Shown here: positions 1-7,129 of the stretch, piece after piece
Numbering within the stretch: the first letter of the stretch is position 1
Layout of the letters: every line of letters begins with the position of its first letter
Source: a virus
Direction: 5' to 3' (one strand)
Virus record (IMG/VR): IMGVR_UViG_3300044971_000242
Location: 1-31,104 of that record
DNA: 31,104 bases
Translations under genes and position numbers: made by a program
The notes under the pieces: model-generated
The model's input: the letters and a program-made list of their open reading frames with translations, nothing else
What the model was told of the DNA's origin: nothing
Databases searched by the model: none

Positions 1-1
1 C

Positions 2-187
2 ACGATTGACGAGCTGACCCTTTACAGTTATAAGCAAGACCCACTGACAGGTAAGATTCTGCCGATCCTGGAGGACAAGAAAAACCACGTCATCGACGCC
101 TTGCGATACGCCTGCGAGGCGGTGCGGAGGTCCAGTGCGGCCAAGCCTGCCGTCTTCACGCCTTTGCCAAACGTAAAGAAGTGGTGA
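2..187 (+). CDS. terL: Terminase large subunit, C-terminal end (partial)
   Basis: The open frame runs in from the left edge and stops at 185-187, giving about 61 residues. The segment KKNHVIDALRYACEAVRR carries the conserved 'H-x-x-D-A-x-R-Y-A' end of the RNase H-like nuclease domain of phage large terminases; the Asp is one of the metal ligands in that family. The protein would cut and translocate concatemeric DNA into the prohead through the portal, whose gene follows 28 bp downstream. The ATPase domain lies outside the window. Identification rests on this short motif plus the portal neighbour. Confidence 0.8.
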   Translation, partial: TIDELTLYSYKQDPLTGKILPILEDKKNHVIDALRYACEAVRRSSAAKPAVFTPLPNVKKW

Positions 188-215
188 GACAATCGCACAA
201 ATTGAGGAACTAATT

Positions 216-2276
216 ATGGCCAGAATCTCCAACGACCAGCGCCTTGCCAATCTTCACACAGAAGCCTTGGCGCAGTTCGACGATGTTCAGAGCGCACTGC
301 GCGATGAGCGCCTGCAGTGCCTGCAGGATCGGCGCTTCTACAGCCTGGCAGGCAGTCAGTGGGAAGGCCCACTCTGGGACCAGTACGAGAACAAGCCGAA
401 GTTCGAGGTCAACAAGATCATGCTGGCCGTGATCCGAGTGGTCAACGAGTACCGCAACAACCGGATCACGGTGGACTTCGTGTCCAAGGATGGCACCGAG
501 AACGACAAGCTGGCCGAGGTCTGTGACGGTCTCTACCGTGCCGACGAGCAGGCATCAGTCGCAGACGAGGCCTACGACAACGCCTTTGAGGAGGCGGTTG
601 GAGGTGGCATCGGAGCCTGGCGTCTGCGCACCGTCTACGAGGACGAGGAAGACCCAGAGGACGACCGGCAGCGCATTCGCATCGAGCCGATCTTCGACGC
701 TGACAGCTCGGTGTTCTTCGACCTCGGTGCCAAGCGCCAGGACAAGAGCGACGCCAAGTTCTGCTTCGTCGTCACCAGCATGACCCGTCAGGCCTACAAG
801 GATACCTGGGGCGACGACCCGACCGACTGGCCCAAGATCATCCACCAGTACGAGTTTGACTGGTGCACGCCTGATGTGGTCTACGTGGCCGAGTACTTCA
901 AGGTCGAGGAAAAGACAGAGACCATTCGCATCTTCCAGGCCATCGACGGCACAGAGGAGCGTTACAGCCAGGCCGACTTCGCAGCCGACGAGACCCTAGA
1001 GGACACGCTGGCTGCCATCGGCACACGCGAGGTGCGGCAGAAGAAGATCAAACGCAAGCGCGTGCGCAAGTACGTCATGTCCGGTGGCCGAGTGCTTGAG
1101 GACGCTGGCTACATCGCAGGCAACTGCATTCCCATCGTCGTGGTGTACGGCAAGCGGTGGTTCGTGGACAACGTGGAACGCTGCATGGGCCACGTTCGCT
1201 TGGCCAAGGATGCCCAGCGCCTGAAGAACATGCAGCTCAGCAAGCTGGGCGAGATCAGCGCACTGTCCAGTGTCGAGAAGCCGATCCTCACGCCTGAGCA
1301 GGTGGCTGGCCACCAAGTCATGTGGTCTGAGGACAACCTTAAGGACTACCCGTATCTGCTGATCAACCCGATCACGGACCAGAACGGAAACCAGGCCGTC
1401 AGCGGTCCAGTGGCCTACACGAAAAGCCCACAAATCCCACCGGCGATGGCTGCGCTCCTGCAGATCACCGAGACCGACATGCAGGACATCTTGGGCAACC
1501 AGCAAGGCGCTGACAAGATGGTGAGCAACATCTCCGGCAAGGCTGTCGAGATGATCCAGGCCCGAGTCGATGGCCAGGCCTACATCTACATGAGCAATTT
1601 CGCTAAGGGCATGAAGCGCTGCGGCGAGATTTGGCTCTCGATGGCCCGTGACATCTACACCGAAGAAAAGCGCAAGATGAAGACGGTGGCGGCTACTGGC
1701 GAGGCTGGCATGGTCGAGCTGATGCAGCCGAGCATTGACCAAGAGACCGGCGAGGTGGTCATGCAAAACGACCTGTCCAGCGCCACCTTCGATGTGATCG
1801 CAGACGTCGGCCCGTCCAGCTCGAGCAAGCGCCAGGCGACCGTCAGGGCGCTGACCGGCATGCTGCAGATCACGCAAGACCCAGAGACCGCACAGGTGCT
1901 GACGGCAATGGCCATGATGAACATGGAGGGCGAGGGCGTCGGCGATGCAAATGCCTACTTCCGCAAGAAGCTGCTGCGCATGGGCGTGGTCGAGCCGACC
2001 GAGGACGAGGCCCAAGAACTCATGGCCGAGATGCAGGGCAAGCCCAAAGACCCGAATGCCATGTACCTCCAGGCCGCTGCCGAGGAGGCCACCGCCAAGG
2101 CGGCACAGGCCCGTGCCAACACGGTCAAGACCGTGGCCGATGCAGAACTCAGCCGTGCCAAGACACTTGAGACGCTCGGCAAGGTTGACGAGACAGCCCA
2201 AAACATGGCGCTCACAAATGCAGAGGCCGTGCAGGAGATTCTGCGTGGCCAGATCATTCAGCCTGTTGTCAGGTAA
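216..2276 (+). CDS. Portal protein, P22 gp1-like
   Basis: The 686-residue product resembles the P22-family portal (gp1, 725 aa), the dodecameric ring at the packaging vertex that joins terminase, head and gp4. The N-terminus has the family pattern of a helical start followed by AGSQWEGPLW and KPKFEVNKIMLAVIRVVNEY (about residues 45-80), then NRITVDFV. The last 70 residues are a long Ala/Glu/Lys helix (EEATAKAAQARANTV), as expected for the portal barrel or crown. The ATG at 216 follows GAGG at 204-207. It lies between the terminase end and the scaffold-like gene, the usual P22 order. Family identification is from remembered sequence patterns. Confidence 0.88.
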   Translation: MARISNDQRLANLHTEALAQFDDVQSALRDERLQCLQDRRFYSLAGSQWEGPLWDQYENKPKFEVNKIMLAVIRVVNEYRNNRITVDFVSKDGTENDKLAEVCDGLYRADEQASVADEAYDNAFEEAVGGGIGAWRLRTVYEDEEDPEDDRQRIRIEPIFDADSSVFFDLGAKRQDKSDAKFCFVVTSMTRQAYKDTWGDDPTDWPKIIHQYEFDWCTPDVVYVAEYFKVEEKTETIRIFQAIDGTEERYSQADFAADETLEDTLAAIGTREVRQKKIKRKRVRKYVMSGGRVLEDAGYIAGNCIPIVVVYGKRWFVDNVERCMGHVRLAKDAQRLKNMQLSKLGEISALSSVEKPILTPEQVAGHQVMWSEDNLKDYPYLLINPITDQNGNQAVSGPVAYTKSPQIPPAMAALLQITETDMQDILGNQQGADKMVSNISGKAVEMIQARVDGQAYIYMSNFAKGMKRCGEIWLSMARDIYTEEKRKMKTVAATGEAGMVELMQPSIDQETGEVVMQNDLSSATFDVIADVGPSSSSKRQATVRALTGMLQITQDPETAQVLTAMAMMNMEGEGVGDANAYFRKKLLRMGVVEPTEDEAQELMAEMQGKPKDPNAMYLQAAAEEATAKAAQARANTVKTVADAELSRAKTLETLGKVDETAQNMALTNAEAVQEILRGQIIQPVVR

Positions 2277-2378
2277 ATGAAAAAGCGCGAGAATGTGATA
2301 AACGGCATCCACCCAGCCGTGTCAATGGGTGAGTTTGATGGGGTCATAGATGAAGCAAAAGGCAGTATCAGGAGATGA
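2277..2378 (+). CDS. Possible 33-aa protein between portal and scaffold
   Basis: An ATG directly abutting the portal stop opens a 33-codon frame (MKKRENVINGIHPAVSMGEF...), overlapping the start of the scaffold-like gene by 29 bp. There is no clear Shine-Dalgarno, so translation would have to be coupled to portal termination. I do not recognise the peptide. It may only be a leader that carries ribosomes to the next start at 2350, which itself has only a weak GGGG. Confidence 0.3.
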   Translation: MKKRENVINGIHPAVSMGEFDGVIDEAKGSIRR

Positions 2379-3243
2379 AAGCCAAGACGACGAGACCGTA
2401 GTTATCGAGGACGAAGGCCAAGGCTCTGAGCAAGAAACCAGCGAGTATCAATCCACTGGTGACCAGGGCGATGGACAGAATGCCGAAGATGGCGAGGGCG
2501 AGTCGGACGAGGTAATCGTCTCCATTGGTGAGGAAGCGCCACCTCCCGAAGAACAGACTCATGCGCCTGAGTGGGTGCGCGAGCTGCGTAAGACGAACCG
2601 AGAATTGCAACGTCAGAACCGAGAGCTACACAGCAAGCTGCAGACAACCGCACAGACTGAGACCAAGCCGGTCGTGCTGGGACCAAAGCCGAAGCTGGAA
2701 GATCACGACTACGACGCTGACAAATTCGAGGAGGCACTGGCTGGTTGGTTTGAGCGCAAGCGAAAAGCCGATGAGATGCAGGCCGCGCAGGAAGCTGAAG
2801 TTATGAATCAGCAGAAGGCGTGGAAGGCAAAGCTGGATGGCTACGGCAGGGCGAAAGCTGAGCTGCGAGTCAAGGATTTTGAGGATGCCGAGGCCGTGGC
2901 CCAGGAACTCTTCAACATCACCCAGCAGGGCGTGGTGCTTCAAGGTGCAGATAACCCTGCGCTCGTTATTTACGCACTCGGCAAAAATCCAAAGAAGGCA
3001 AAGGAGTTGTCCGATATCAAAGACCCCGTGAAGTTTGCCTTTGCGGTAGCGAAACTGGAGAAAGAATTGAAAGTTACCAACCGTAAGGCAGCCCCGCCAC
3101 CCGAGAGAGTCGTGTCAGGAACTGGCCGAGTATCTGGGGCGGTGGACTCAACCCTCGAACGGCTGCGAGAAGAAGCGGCTCGTACTGGAAACATGACCAA
3201 GGTCATCCAGTACAAGGCGCAGAAGCGTGCAGCTTCAAAATGA
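2350..3243 (+). CDS. Scaffolding-like capsid assembly protein
   Basis: The 297-residue protein lies between portal and coat, where P22 encodes scaffolding gp8 (303 aa). Residues 1-70 are extremely acidic and low-complexity (runs of DE, GEGESDE). Residues 75-100 (RELRKTNRELQRQNRELHSK) form a clear coiled coil. The middle is helical and charged, and the C-terminus is basic (VIQYKAQKRAASK), like the coat-binding basic helices of P22 scaffold. It would direct coat polymerisation into proheads and then leave. Function is inferred from position, length and composition rather than a conserved motif. The start has a weak ribosome site, so exact initiation is uncertain. Confidence 0.65.
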   Translation: MKQKAVSGDESQDDETVVIEDEGQGSEQETSEYQSTGDQGDGQNAEDGEGESDEVIVSIGEEAPPPEEQTHAPEWVRELRKTNRELQRQNRELHSKLQTTAQTETKPVVLGPKPKLEDHDYDADKFEEALAGWFERKRKADEMQAAQEAEVMNQQKAWKAKLDGYGRAKAELRVKDFEDAEAVAQELFNITQQGVVLQGADNPALVIYALGKNPKKAKELSDIKDPVKFAFAVAKLEKELKVTNRKAAPPPERVVSGTGRVSGAVDSTLERLREEAARTGNMTKVIQYKAQKRAASK

Positions 3244-3262
3244 CATTTTTTAGGAGTTAACC

Positions 3263-4534
3263 ATGTCCAATAGTTTCTCGAAAGAAGAGCGCGTCGCGTT
3301 TGAAGACATCCTCGAAGGTTTCCAAGACCTGCTGGTGCTGTCGCGTCACGTGAACATCTACAACACCGACCAGACGATGATGGCTCGTACCAACGACACC
3401 ATCTGGCGTCCGCAGCCTTACATCGCGCAGTCCCAGAACAGCACTCCTGGCACTCCCGTGACGTATCAGAACATGACCCAGTTGGCTGTTCCTGCAACTC
3501 TGGGTTTCAGCCAGACCGTGCCCTGGACCATGACCACCCTCGACCTGCGCGATGCGCTGCAAGAAGGTCGTCTGGGCGAGTCTGCCAAGCAGAAGCTGGC
3601 CTCCGACATCAACGTGGCGATCATGAACGTGGCGGCTGCCCAAGGCACGCTGGTTGTTCCTGTGTCCACCGCTGCCGGTGACTACGATGACGTCGCCCTG
3701 TGCGACACCATCATGAACGAGCAGGGCGTGCCTGACTACGACCGTTTCCTGGGCCTGTCCAGCCGTGACTACAACGGTCTGGCCGGTAATCTGTCCCAGG
3801 CTTCGCGTTCGTTTGGAAACCAGAAGTCGGATCGTGCTTACGAGCGCAGCTTCGTCGGTATGGTCGCTGGCTTCGACACCTACAAGTTCGACTACGCCAA
3901 CCGCATCGCTGTGGCCGGTGGTGGCACGACCACCATCGACACCACTGGTGCCCAGGCTCAGTACGTGCCGCAGGCCACCTCGACCGCTGTCGGCGGCCAG
4001 ATCAACGTGGACAACCGCTACCAGTCTGTCGTCGTGAACAACACGGTCGGCGTGGTTGCTGGCGATTGCTTCACCATTGACGGCATCGAGGCAGTGCATC
4101 ACATCACCAAAGTGTCCACTGGCCGCCTGAAGACCTTCCGAGTCATCAGCGTGACCAACAGCACCACGATGGTGATCAGCCCTCCGATCATCGCGGCCAC
4201 CGCACCGGCCACCGATGCAGAGCTGCAGTACAAGAACGTGCAACTGGTTGCCGCTTCTGCCGCTGCACCGCTGAACTGGCTGAACACTGGCGCTTCGGCG
4301 ATCAACGTGTTCTGGCAGCGCGATGCTCTGGAAATCTTGCCTGGCCGCTATGCCGTCCCGTCCGATGCTGGCACCGCAGTGATGCGTGCCACCACCGACC
4401 AGGGCGTCGAGCTGGTGATGCAGAAGTTCTACGACATCGACAGCATGGTGATCAAGTACCGCCTCGACACCCTGTTCGGCGTGGTCAACAAGCAGCCTGA
4501 AATGTCCGGCGTCTTGTTGTTCAATCAGCCCTAA
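3263..4534 (+). CDS. Major capsid protein, P22 coat (gp5)-like
   Basis: The 423-residue product matches the P22 coat protein family (gp5, 430 aa), an HK97 fold with an inserted I-domain. Shared landmarks include NTDQTMMARTNDTIWRPQPY near residues 33-52; INVDNRYQSVVVNNTVGVVA and GDCFTIDGI around 250-280, in the position of the I-domain start; and INVFWQRDALEILP near 345. It forms the icosahedral shell with help from the upstream scaffold-like protein. The ATG follows TAGGAG. It is the last gene before a strong terminator at 4549, which fits the very high expression expected of coat protein. The gene is GC-rich with strong C-ending codon preference. Confidence 0.93.
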   Translation: MSNSFSKEERVAFEDILEGFQDLLVLSRHVNIYNTDQTMMARTNDTIWRPQPYIAQSQNSTPGTPVTYQNMTQLAVPATLGFSQTVPWTMTTLDLRDALQEGRLGESAKQKLASDINVAIMNVAAAQGTLVVPVSTAAGDYDDVALCDTIMNEQGVPDYDRFLGLSSRDYNGLAGNLSQASRSFGNQKSDRAYERSFVGMVAGFDTYKFDYANRIAVAGGGTTTIDTTGAQAQYVPQATSTAVGGQINVDNRYQSVVVNNTVGVVAGDCFTIDGIEAVHHITKVSTGRLKTFRVISVTNSTTMVISPPIIAATAPATDAELQYKNVQLVAASAAAPLNWLNTGASAINVFWQRDALEILPGRYAVPSDAGTAVMRATTDQGVELVMQKFYDIDSMVIKYRLDTLFGVVNKQPEMSGVLLFNQP

Positions 4535-4548
4535 GCTGAGCTAGAGAG

Positions 4549-4574
4549 GAAGGGGCTTCGGCCCCTTCTTCTTT
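4549..4574 (+). terminator. Intrinsic terminator after coat gene
   Basis: A perfect 8-bp stem GAAGGGGC / GCCCCTTC (4549-4556 and 4561-4568) closes a UUCG tetraloop and is followed by the pyrimidine-rich TTCTTTCC. It lies 15 bp after the coat stop. UUCG-loop stems of this kind are typical bacterial and phage intrinsic terminators. Since late genes continue in the same direction, it probably works as a partial terminator or 3' mRNA stabiliser that raises coat expression relative to downstream genes. Confidence 0.85.
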
Positions 4575-4595
4575 CCACATTTCAAGGAGCGCATC

Positions 4596-4766
4596 ATGCC
4601 GTTGACCAAGGGTTATTCGCAGAAGTCCATCAGCAAGAACATCTCCAAGGAGATGAAGTCTGGCATGCCTCAGAAGCAGGCCGTGGCCGTGGCCCTGTCC
4701 ACTGCACGCAAGGCTGCAATGAAGGCTGGCAAGCCCAGCAAAGCACCTGCAAAGGCCAAGAAGTGA
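4596..4766 (+). CDS. Small lysine-rich phage protein (56 aa)
   Basis: The 56-residue protein begins MPLTKGYSQKSISKNISKEM and continues with GMPQKQAVAVALSTARKA, a signature I recognise from tiny phage proteins of unknown function encoded near capsid or tail genes. The tail is a Lys/Ala/Pro-rich stretch (AGKPSKAPAKAKK). It follows AAGGAG with 6-nt spacing, the first start after the coat terminator. It is strongly basic, which suggests nucleic-acid contact, but no function is known to me. It overlaps the next small gene by 4 bp. Confidence 0.75.
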   Translation: MPLTKGYSQKSISKNISKEMKSGMPQKQAVAVALSTARKAAMKAGKPSKAPAKAKK

Positions 4767-4927
4767 AGCAGGGTCTCTACGCCAACATTCACGCCAAGCG
4801 CGAGCGCATCGAGCGCCAGAAGGCCGCAGGCAAGACGCCTGAGCGCATGCGCAAGCCTGGCACAAAGGGCGCACCGACCAAGGCCGCATTCGTGGCGTCG
4901 GCCAAGACAGCAAAGGCAAAGAAATGA
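4763..4927 (+). CDS. Small basic phage protein (54 aa, GTG start)
   Basis: The GTG at 4763 overlaps the preceding stop (GTGA) and opens a 54-codon frame starting (M)KQGLYANIHAKRERI, with MRKPGTKGAPTKAAF and an AKTAKAKK tail. This 'GLYANIHAKR...MRKPG.KGAP' pattern recurs in many tailed phages as a protein of unknown function. It is about one third Lys/Arg, like its upstream neighbour, and ends in a very similar AKAKK tail. It overlaps the next start by 4 bp (ATGA), so the three genes are probably translationally coupled. Confidence 0.75.
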   Translation: MKQGLYANIHAKRERIERQKAAGKTPERMRKPGTKGAPTKAAFVASAKTAKAKK

Positions 4928-5382
4928 GCGTGTTCCCCTCATTGGTCTACAAAAGCCCAGGCATCTACCAAAAGCCAAACGGGAAAAGCTACGGCTTTGC
5001 CAGCGTACAAAGCCAGGAAGAACTGGACGAGAAGCTGGCCGATGGCTGGTTTTTGTCGGCTGCAGAGGCCATCGAGGCGGCAGGCGACAGCGCATTTCCT
5101 CCGACCAAGCCCAGGCCAAAGTGGGCGATCAAGCCCGTCAAAAAGAAAAAGCCAGCCAGGCCGCTGGACTGGCGCGAGCAGGCCAAGGCCAAAGCCGCTG
5201 CCGCAGCAGTTGTGCCGGTGGCAGAGCCTGAGCCGAAGCAGATCGAAGACGATGCACCGCCAACCCGTGAAGAGCTGGAGGCCAAGGCCACAGAACTCGG
5301 CATCCGATTTGATGGTCGCACAAGGGACAAAAAGCTGGGACAATTGATCCAAGATCGGCTGTCCGAGCAAACGGGAGAATGA
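4924..5382 (+). CDS. HeH/LEM-like domain phage protein
   Basis: The 152-residue protein has an N-terminal segment (VYKSPGIYQKPNGKSYGFAS, then EELDEKLADGWF) seen in many phage head-module proteins. A Lys/Ala/Pro-rich linker follows (about 68-110). The C-terminal 35 residues (REELEAKATELGIRFDGRT, then DKKLGQLIQDRL) have the two-helix pattern of HeH/LEM or SAP-like motifs. Such motifs usually contact DNA or another protein. It sits between the tiny basic proteins and the gp4-like gene, so a minor head or assembly role is plausible but unproven. Confidence 0.65.
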   Translation: MSVFPSLVYKSPGIYQKPNGKSYGFASVQSQEELDEKLADGWFLSAAEAIEAAGDSAFPPTKPRPKWAIKPVKKKKPARPLDWREQAKAKAAAAAVVPVAEPEPKQIEDDAPPTREELEAKATELGIRFDGRTRDKKLGQLIQDRLSEQTGE

Positions 5383-5383
5383 C

Positions 5384-5866
5384 ATGGGATGGACCAAGCG
5401 CCAATTCATCGAGCAAGCCTTCGACGAGATCGGCTTGGCCTCCTACGCCTTCGACCTCGGCCCAGAGCAGATGCAGTCAGCACTGCGCAGGCTTGACACC
5501 ATGATGGCCGCATGGAATGCTCTGGGCATCCGGCTGGCTTACCCGCTGCCATCAAGCCCACAGGACAGCGACCTTGACGAGCAGACCAACGTGCCGGACA
5601 GCTCCAACGAGGCCATCTACACCAACTTGGCCATCAAGCTGGCCCCGAGCTACGGCAAGCAGGTGATGCCAGACACCAAGGCCACGGCCAAGGAGTCCTA
5701 CAACACGCTCCTGTCCCGTGCGGCCATGCCGATGGAGCAGCAGATGCCTGGGACCATGCCATCCGGTGCAGGCAACAAGCCCTGGCGCGTCTACGACGAT
5801 CCGTTCTTGCGCCAACCCGTCGATCCACTCCTGGCAGGCCAGGACGGGCCACTCGAATACAACTGA
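5384..5866 (+). CDS. Head completion / tail accessory protein, P22 gp4-like
   Basis: The 160-residue product matches the P22 gp4 family (166 aa), which plugs into the portal after packaging and stabilises packaged DNA; P22 gp4 also has reported peptidoglycan-hydrolase activity. Shared features are the N-terminal helix pattern RQFIEQAFDEIGLASYAFDL, the LDTMMAAWNALGIRLAYPLP segment, NLAIKLAPSYGKQVMPDTKA, and the terminal PGTMPSGAGNK followed by Trp. It starts 1 bp after the previous stop region, behind GGGAGAATGAC. Confidence 0.87.
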   Translation: MGWTKRQFIEQAFDEIGLASYAFDLGPEQMQSALRRLDTMMAAWNALGIRLAYPLPSSPQDSDLDEQTNVPDSSNEAIYTNLAIKLAPSYGKQVMPDTKATAKESYNTLLSRAAMPMEQQMPGTMPSGAGNKPWRVYDDPFLRQPVDPLLAGQDGPLEYN

Positions 5867-5878
5867 GGACAACCAGCC

Positions 5879-6334
5879 ATGCCAACGATCAATCAACTTT
5901 CACCACTCACGCAGTTATCTGGTGGAGACCAGTTCCCGATCTACGTGCCGAACAACGGCGACGCACGCAGGGTCTCGGTCACGCAGCTCCTGCAGTATTT
6001 CCAGCAGACGTTTGCAGCCCCGACGGTATCCACCAATCTGTACACGCCTGGGACCGGATTCAACATCACGGTTCCGACGCCAACCACCGAGCAGCAGTGG
6101 ATGCTGATCCAGCCTGCTGGCACCTTGGCCGCTGGCACGGTCACGCTGCCGCTGAATACTGGCGTGCCTGATGGCACCCAGGTGCTGGTGACCACCACCC
6201 AGATCATCACCAGCTTCACGCTGGCCTTGAATGGTGCGGCGGCATCCTTTGGCGCACCGACCACGCTGGCCGCTAATGCCTTCTTCACGATGCGCTACTA
6301 CCAGGCCACGAATTCTTGGTATCGGGTGGCCTGA
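5879..6334 (+). CDS. Conserved structural-type protein, beta-rich
   Basis: The 151-residue protein starts with a pattern common in phage head-tail genes: LSGGDQFPIYVPNNGDARRV followed by SVTQLLQYFQQTF. The rest is a beta-rich, Thr/Ala/Val domain with no Cys. I recognise the N-terminal signature as recurrent but know no function. Its location between gp4-like and gp10-like genes suggests a minor virion component. The ATG follows GAGGAC in a 12-bp spacer. Confidence 0.6.
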   Translation: MPTINQLSPLTQLSGGDQFPIYVPNNGDARRVSVTQLLQYFQQTFAAPTVSTNLYTPGTGFNITVPTPTTEQQWMLIQPAGTLAAGTVTLPLNTGVPDGTQVLVTTTQIITSFTLALNGAAASFGAPTTLAANAFFTMRYYQATNSWYRVA

Positions 6335-6335
6335 C

Positions 6336-6620
6336 ATGGCCACGAAAGACAGCCGCCTGGCTCGCGTTGGAGTGGAGGGCTACAACAAGCCCAAGCGCAC
6401 GCCATCGCACCCGACCAAAAGCCACGTTGTCGTGGCCAAGGTCGGCGACCAAGTGAAGACCATTCGCTTCGGCCAGCAGGGCGTCTCAGGCAGCCCAAAG
6501 AAGGAAGGCGAGTCCAATGCCGACAAGGCTCGGCGCGAGTCTTTCAAGGCCAGGCACGCTGCCAACATTGCCAAGGGCAAGATGAGTGCTGCATATTGGA
6601 GTAATCGCGTGAAGTGGTAA
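6336..6620 (+). CDS. Conserved basic phage protein (94 aa)
   Basis: The likely start is the ATG at 6336, next to the upstream stop (CTGACATGG). A longer in-frame start at 6231 would overlap the previous gene heavily. The 94-residue product has MATKDSRLARVGVEGYNKPK, TPSHPTKSHVVVAKVGD, IRFGQQGVSGSPKK and a C-terminal KGKMSAAYWSNRVKW. All are hallmarks of a very widespread phage protein family of unknown function found in structural modules. It is strongly basic, like the small proteins at 4596 and 4763. The HNH gene begins 42 bp downstream. Confidence 0.75.
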   Translation: MATKDSRLARVGVEGYNKPKRTPSHPTKSHVVVAKVGDQVKTIRFGQQGVSGSPKKEGESNADKARRESFKARHAANIAKGKMSAAYWSNRVKW

Positions 6621-6661
6621 ACAATCCAAAATGGTGCTACAGTGTTCCAAAGGAGCAATGT

Positions 6662-7129
6662 ATGCCAAATGGACTTCTAAAGTATGAGGTGCGGTGTCCA
6701 AACTGCGAGGAAAAGAGAATGGTTCGATCTGATGTCCTATCGAAATTGCAGAAAGAAGGAAAGCCTTTGATCTGTAAACCGTGCCATAACAGGCTGCGGT
6801 TCGATGGACGAGACCACCCGCGCAAAGGCACTGGCGTGAAAAATGACCCAGCCTTGTCAAGGACACGCGCAAGCTACTACAAGGCAAGACAGCGCAGCCT
6901 GGCTGGCGCAAAACACCACGCATGTTATGCCGAAGTGGAATTCAGATTTGTTTCATTGCAGCAACTAATTGATTGCATTGGCGTTAGGCCTGAAGGCATG
7001 ACGCTTGACCGCATTGATCCTCTTGGCCACTATGAGCCAGGCAATGTGCGATGGGCCACAATGGCGCAACAAAACGCAAATCGTCTGCCCCGTGGCTACT
7101 GGCAAAAGCAAAATCAAATGGCGGCTTAA
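6662..7129 (+). CDS. HNH-type endonuclease with zinc ribbon, probable homing-type insert
   Basis: The start at 6662 is chosen because AGGAG lies at 6651-6655 with 6-nt spacing; an upstream in-frame ATG at 6614 has none. The 155-residue protein has an N-terminal zinc-binding pair C12/C15 and C38/C41. Its C-terminal DRIDPLGHYEPGNVRWAT (116-133), followed by QNANR, has the LDRID-x-x-G-x-Y-x-P-x-N-x-RW pattern of phage HNH homing-type nucleases. It separates the conserved 94-aa gene from the gp10-like gene and is less C-ending in codon use than its neighbours. The classic central His-Asn of HNH is only partly evident, so activity is uncertain. Confidence 0.75.
   Translation: MPNGLLKYEVRCPNCEEKRMVRSDVLSKLQKEGKPLICKPCHNRLRFDGRDHPRKGTGVKNDPALSRTRASYYKARQRSLAGAKHHACYAEVEFRFVSLQQLIDCIGVRPEGMTLDRIDPLGHYEPGNVRWATMAQQNANRLPRGYWQKQNQMAA

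Noticed and set aside
996-2312. 438-codon minus-strand frame across the portal gene
   Set aside because: It is the antisense shadow of a GC-rich gene; His/Leu/Arg-rich product with no recognisable family, while the + strand encodes a clear portal protein.
3257-4243. 328-codon minus-strand frame across the coat gene
   Set aside because: Antisense shadow; the + strand matches the P22 coat family along its length and the shadow has no start signal.
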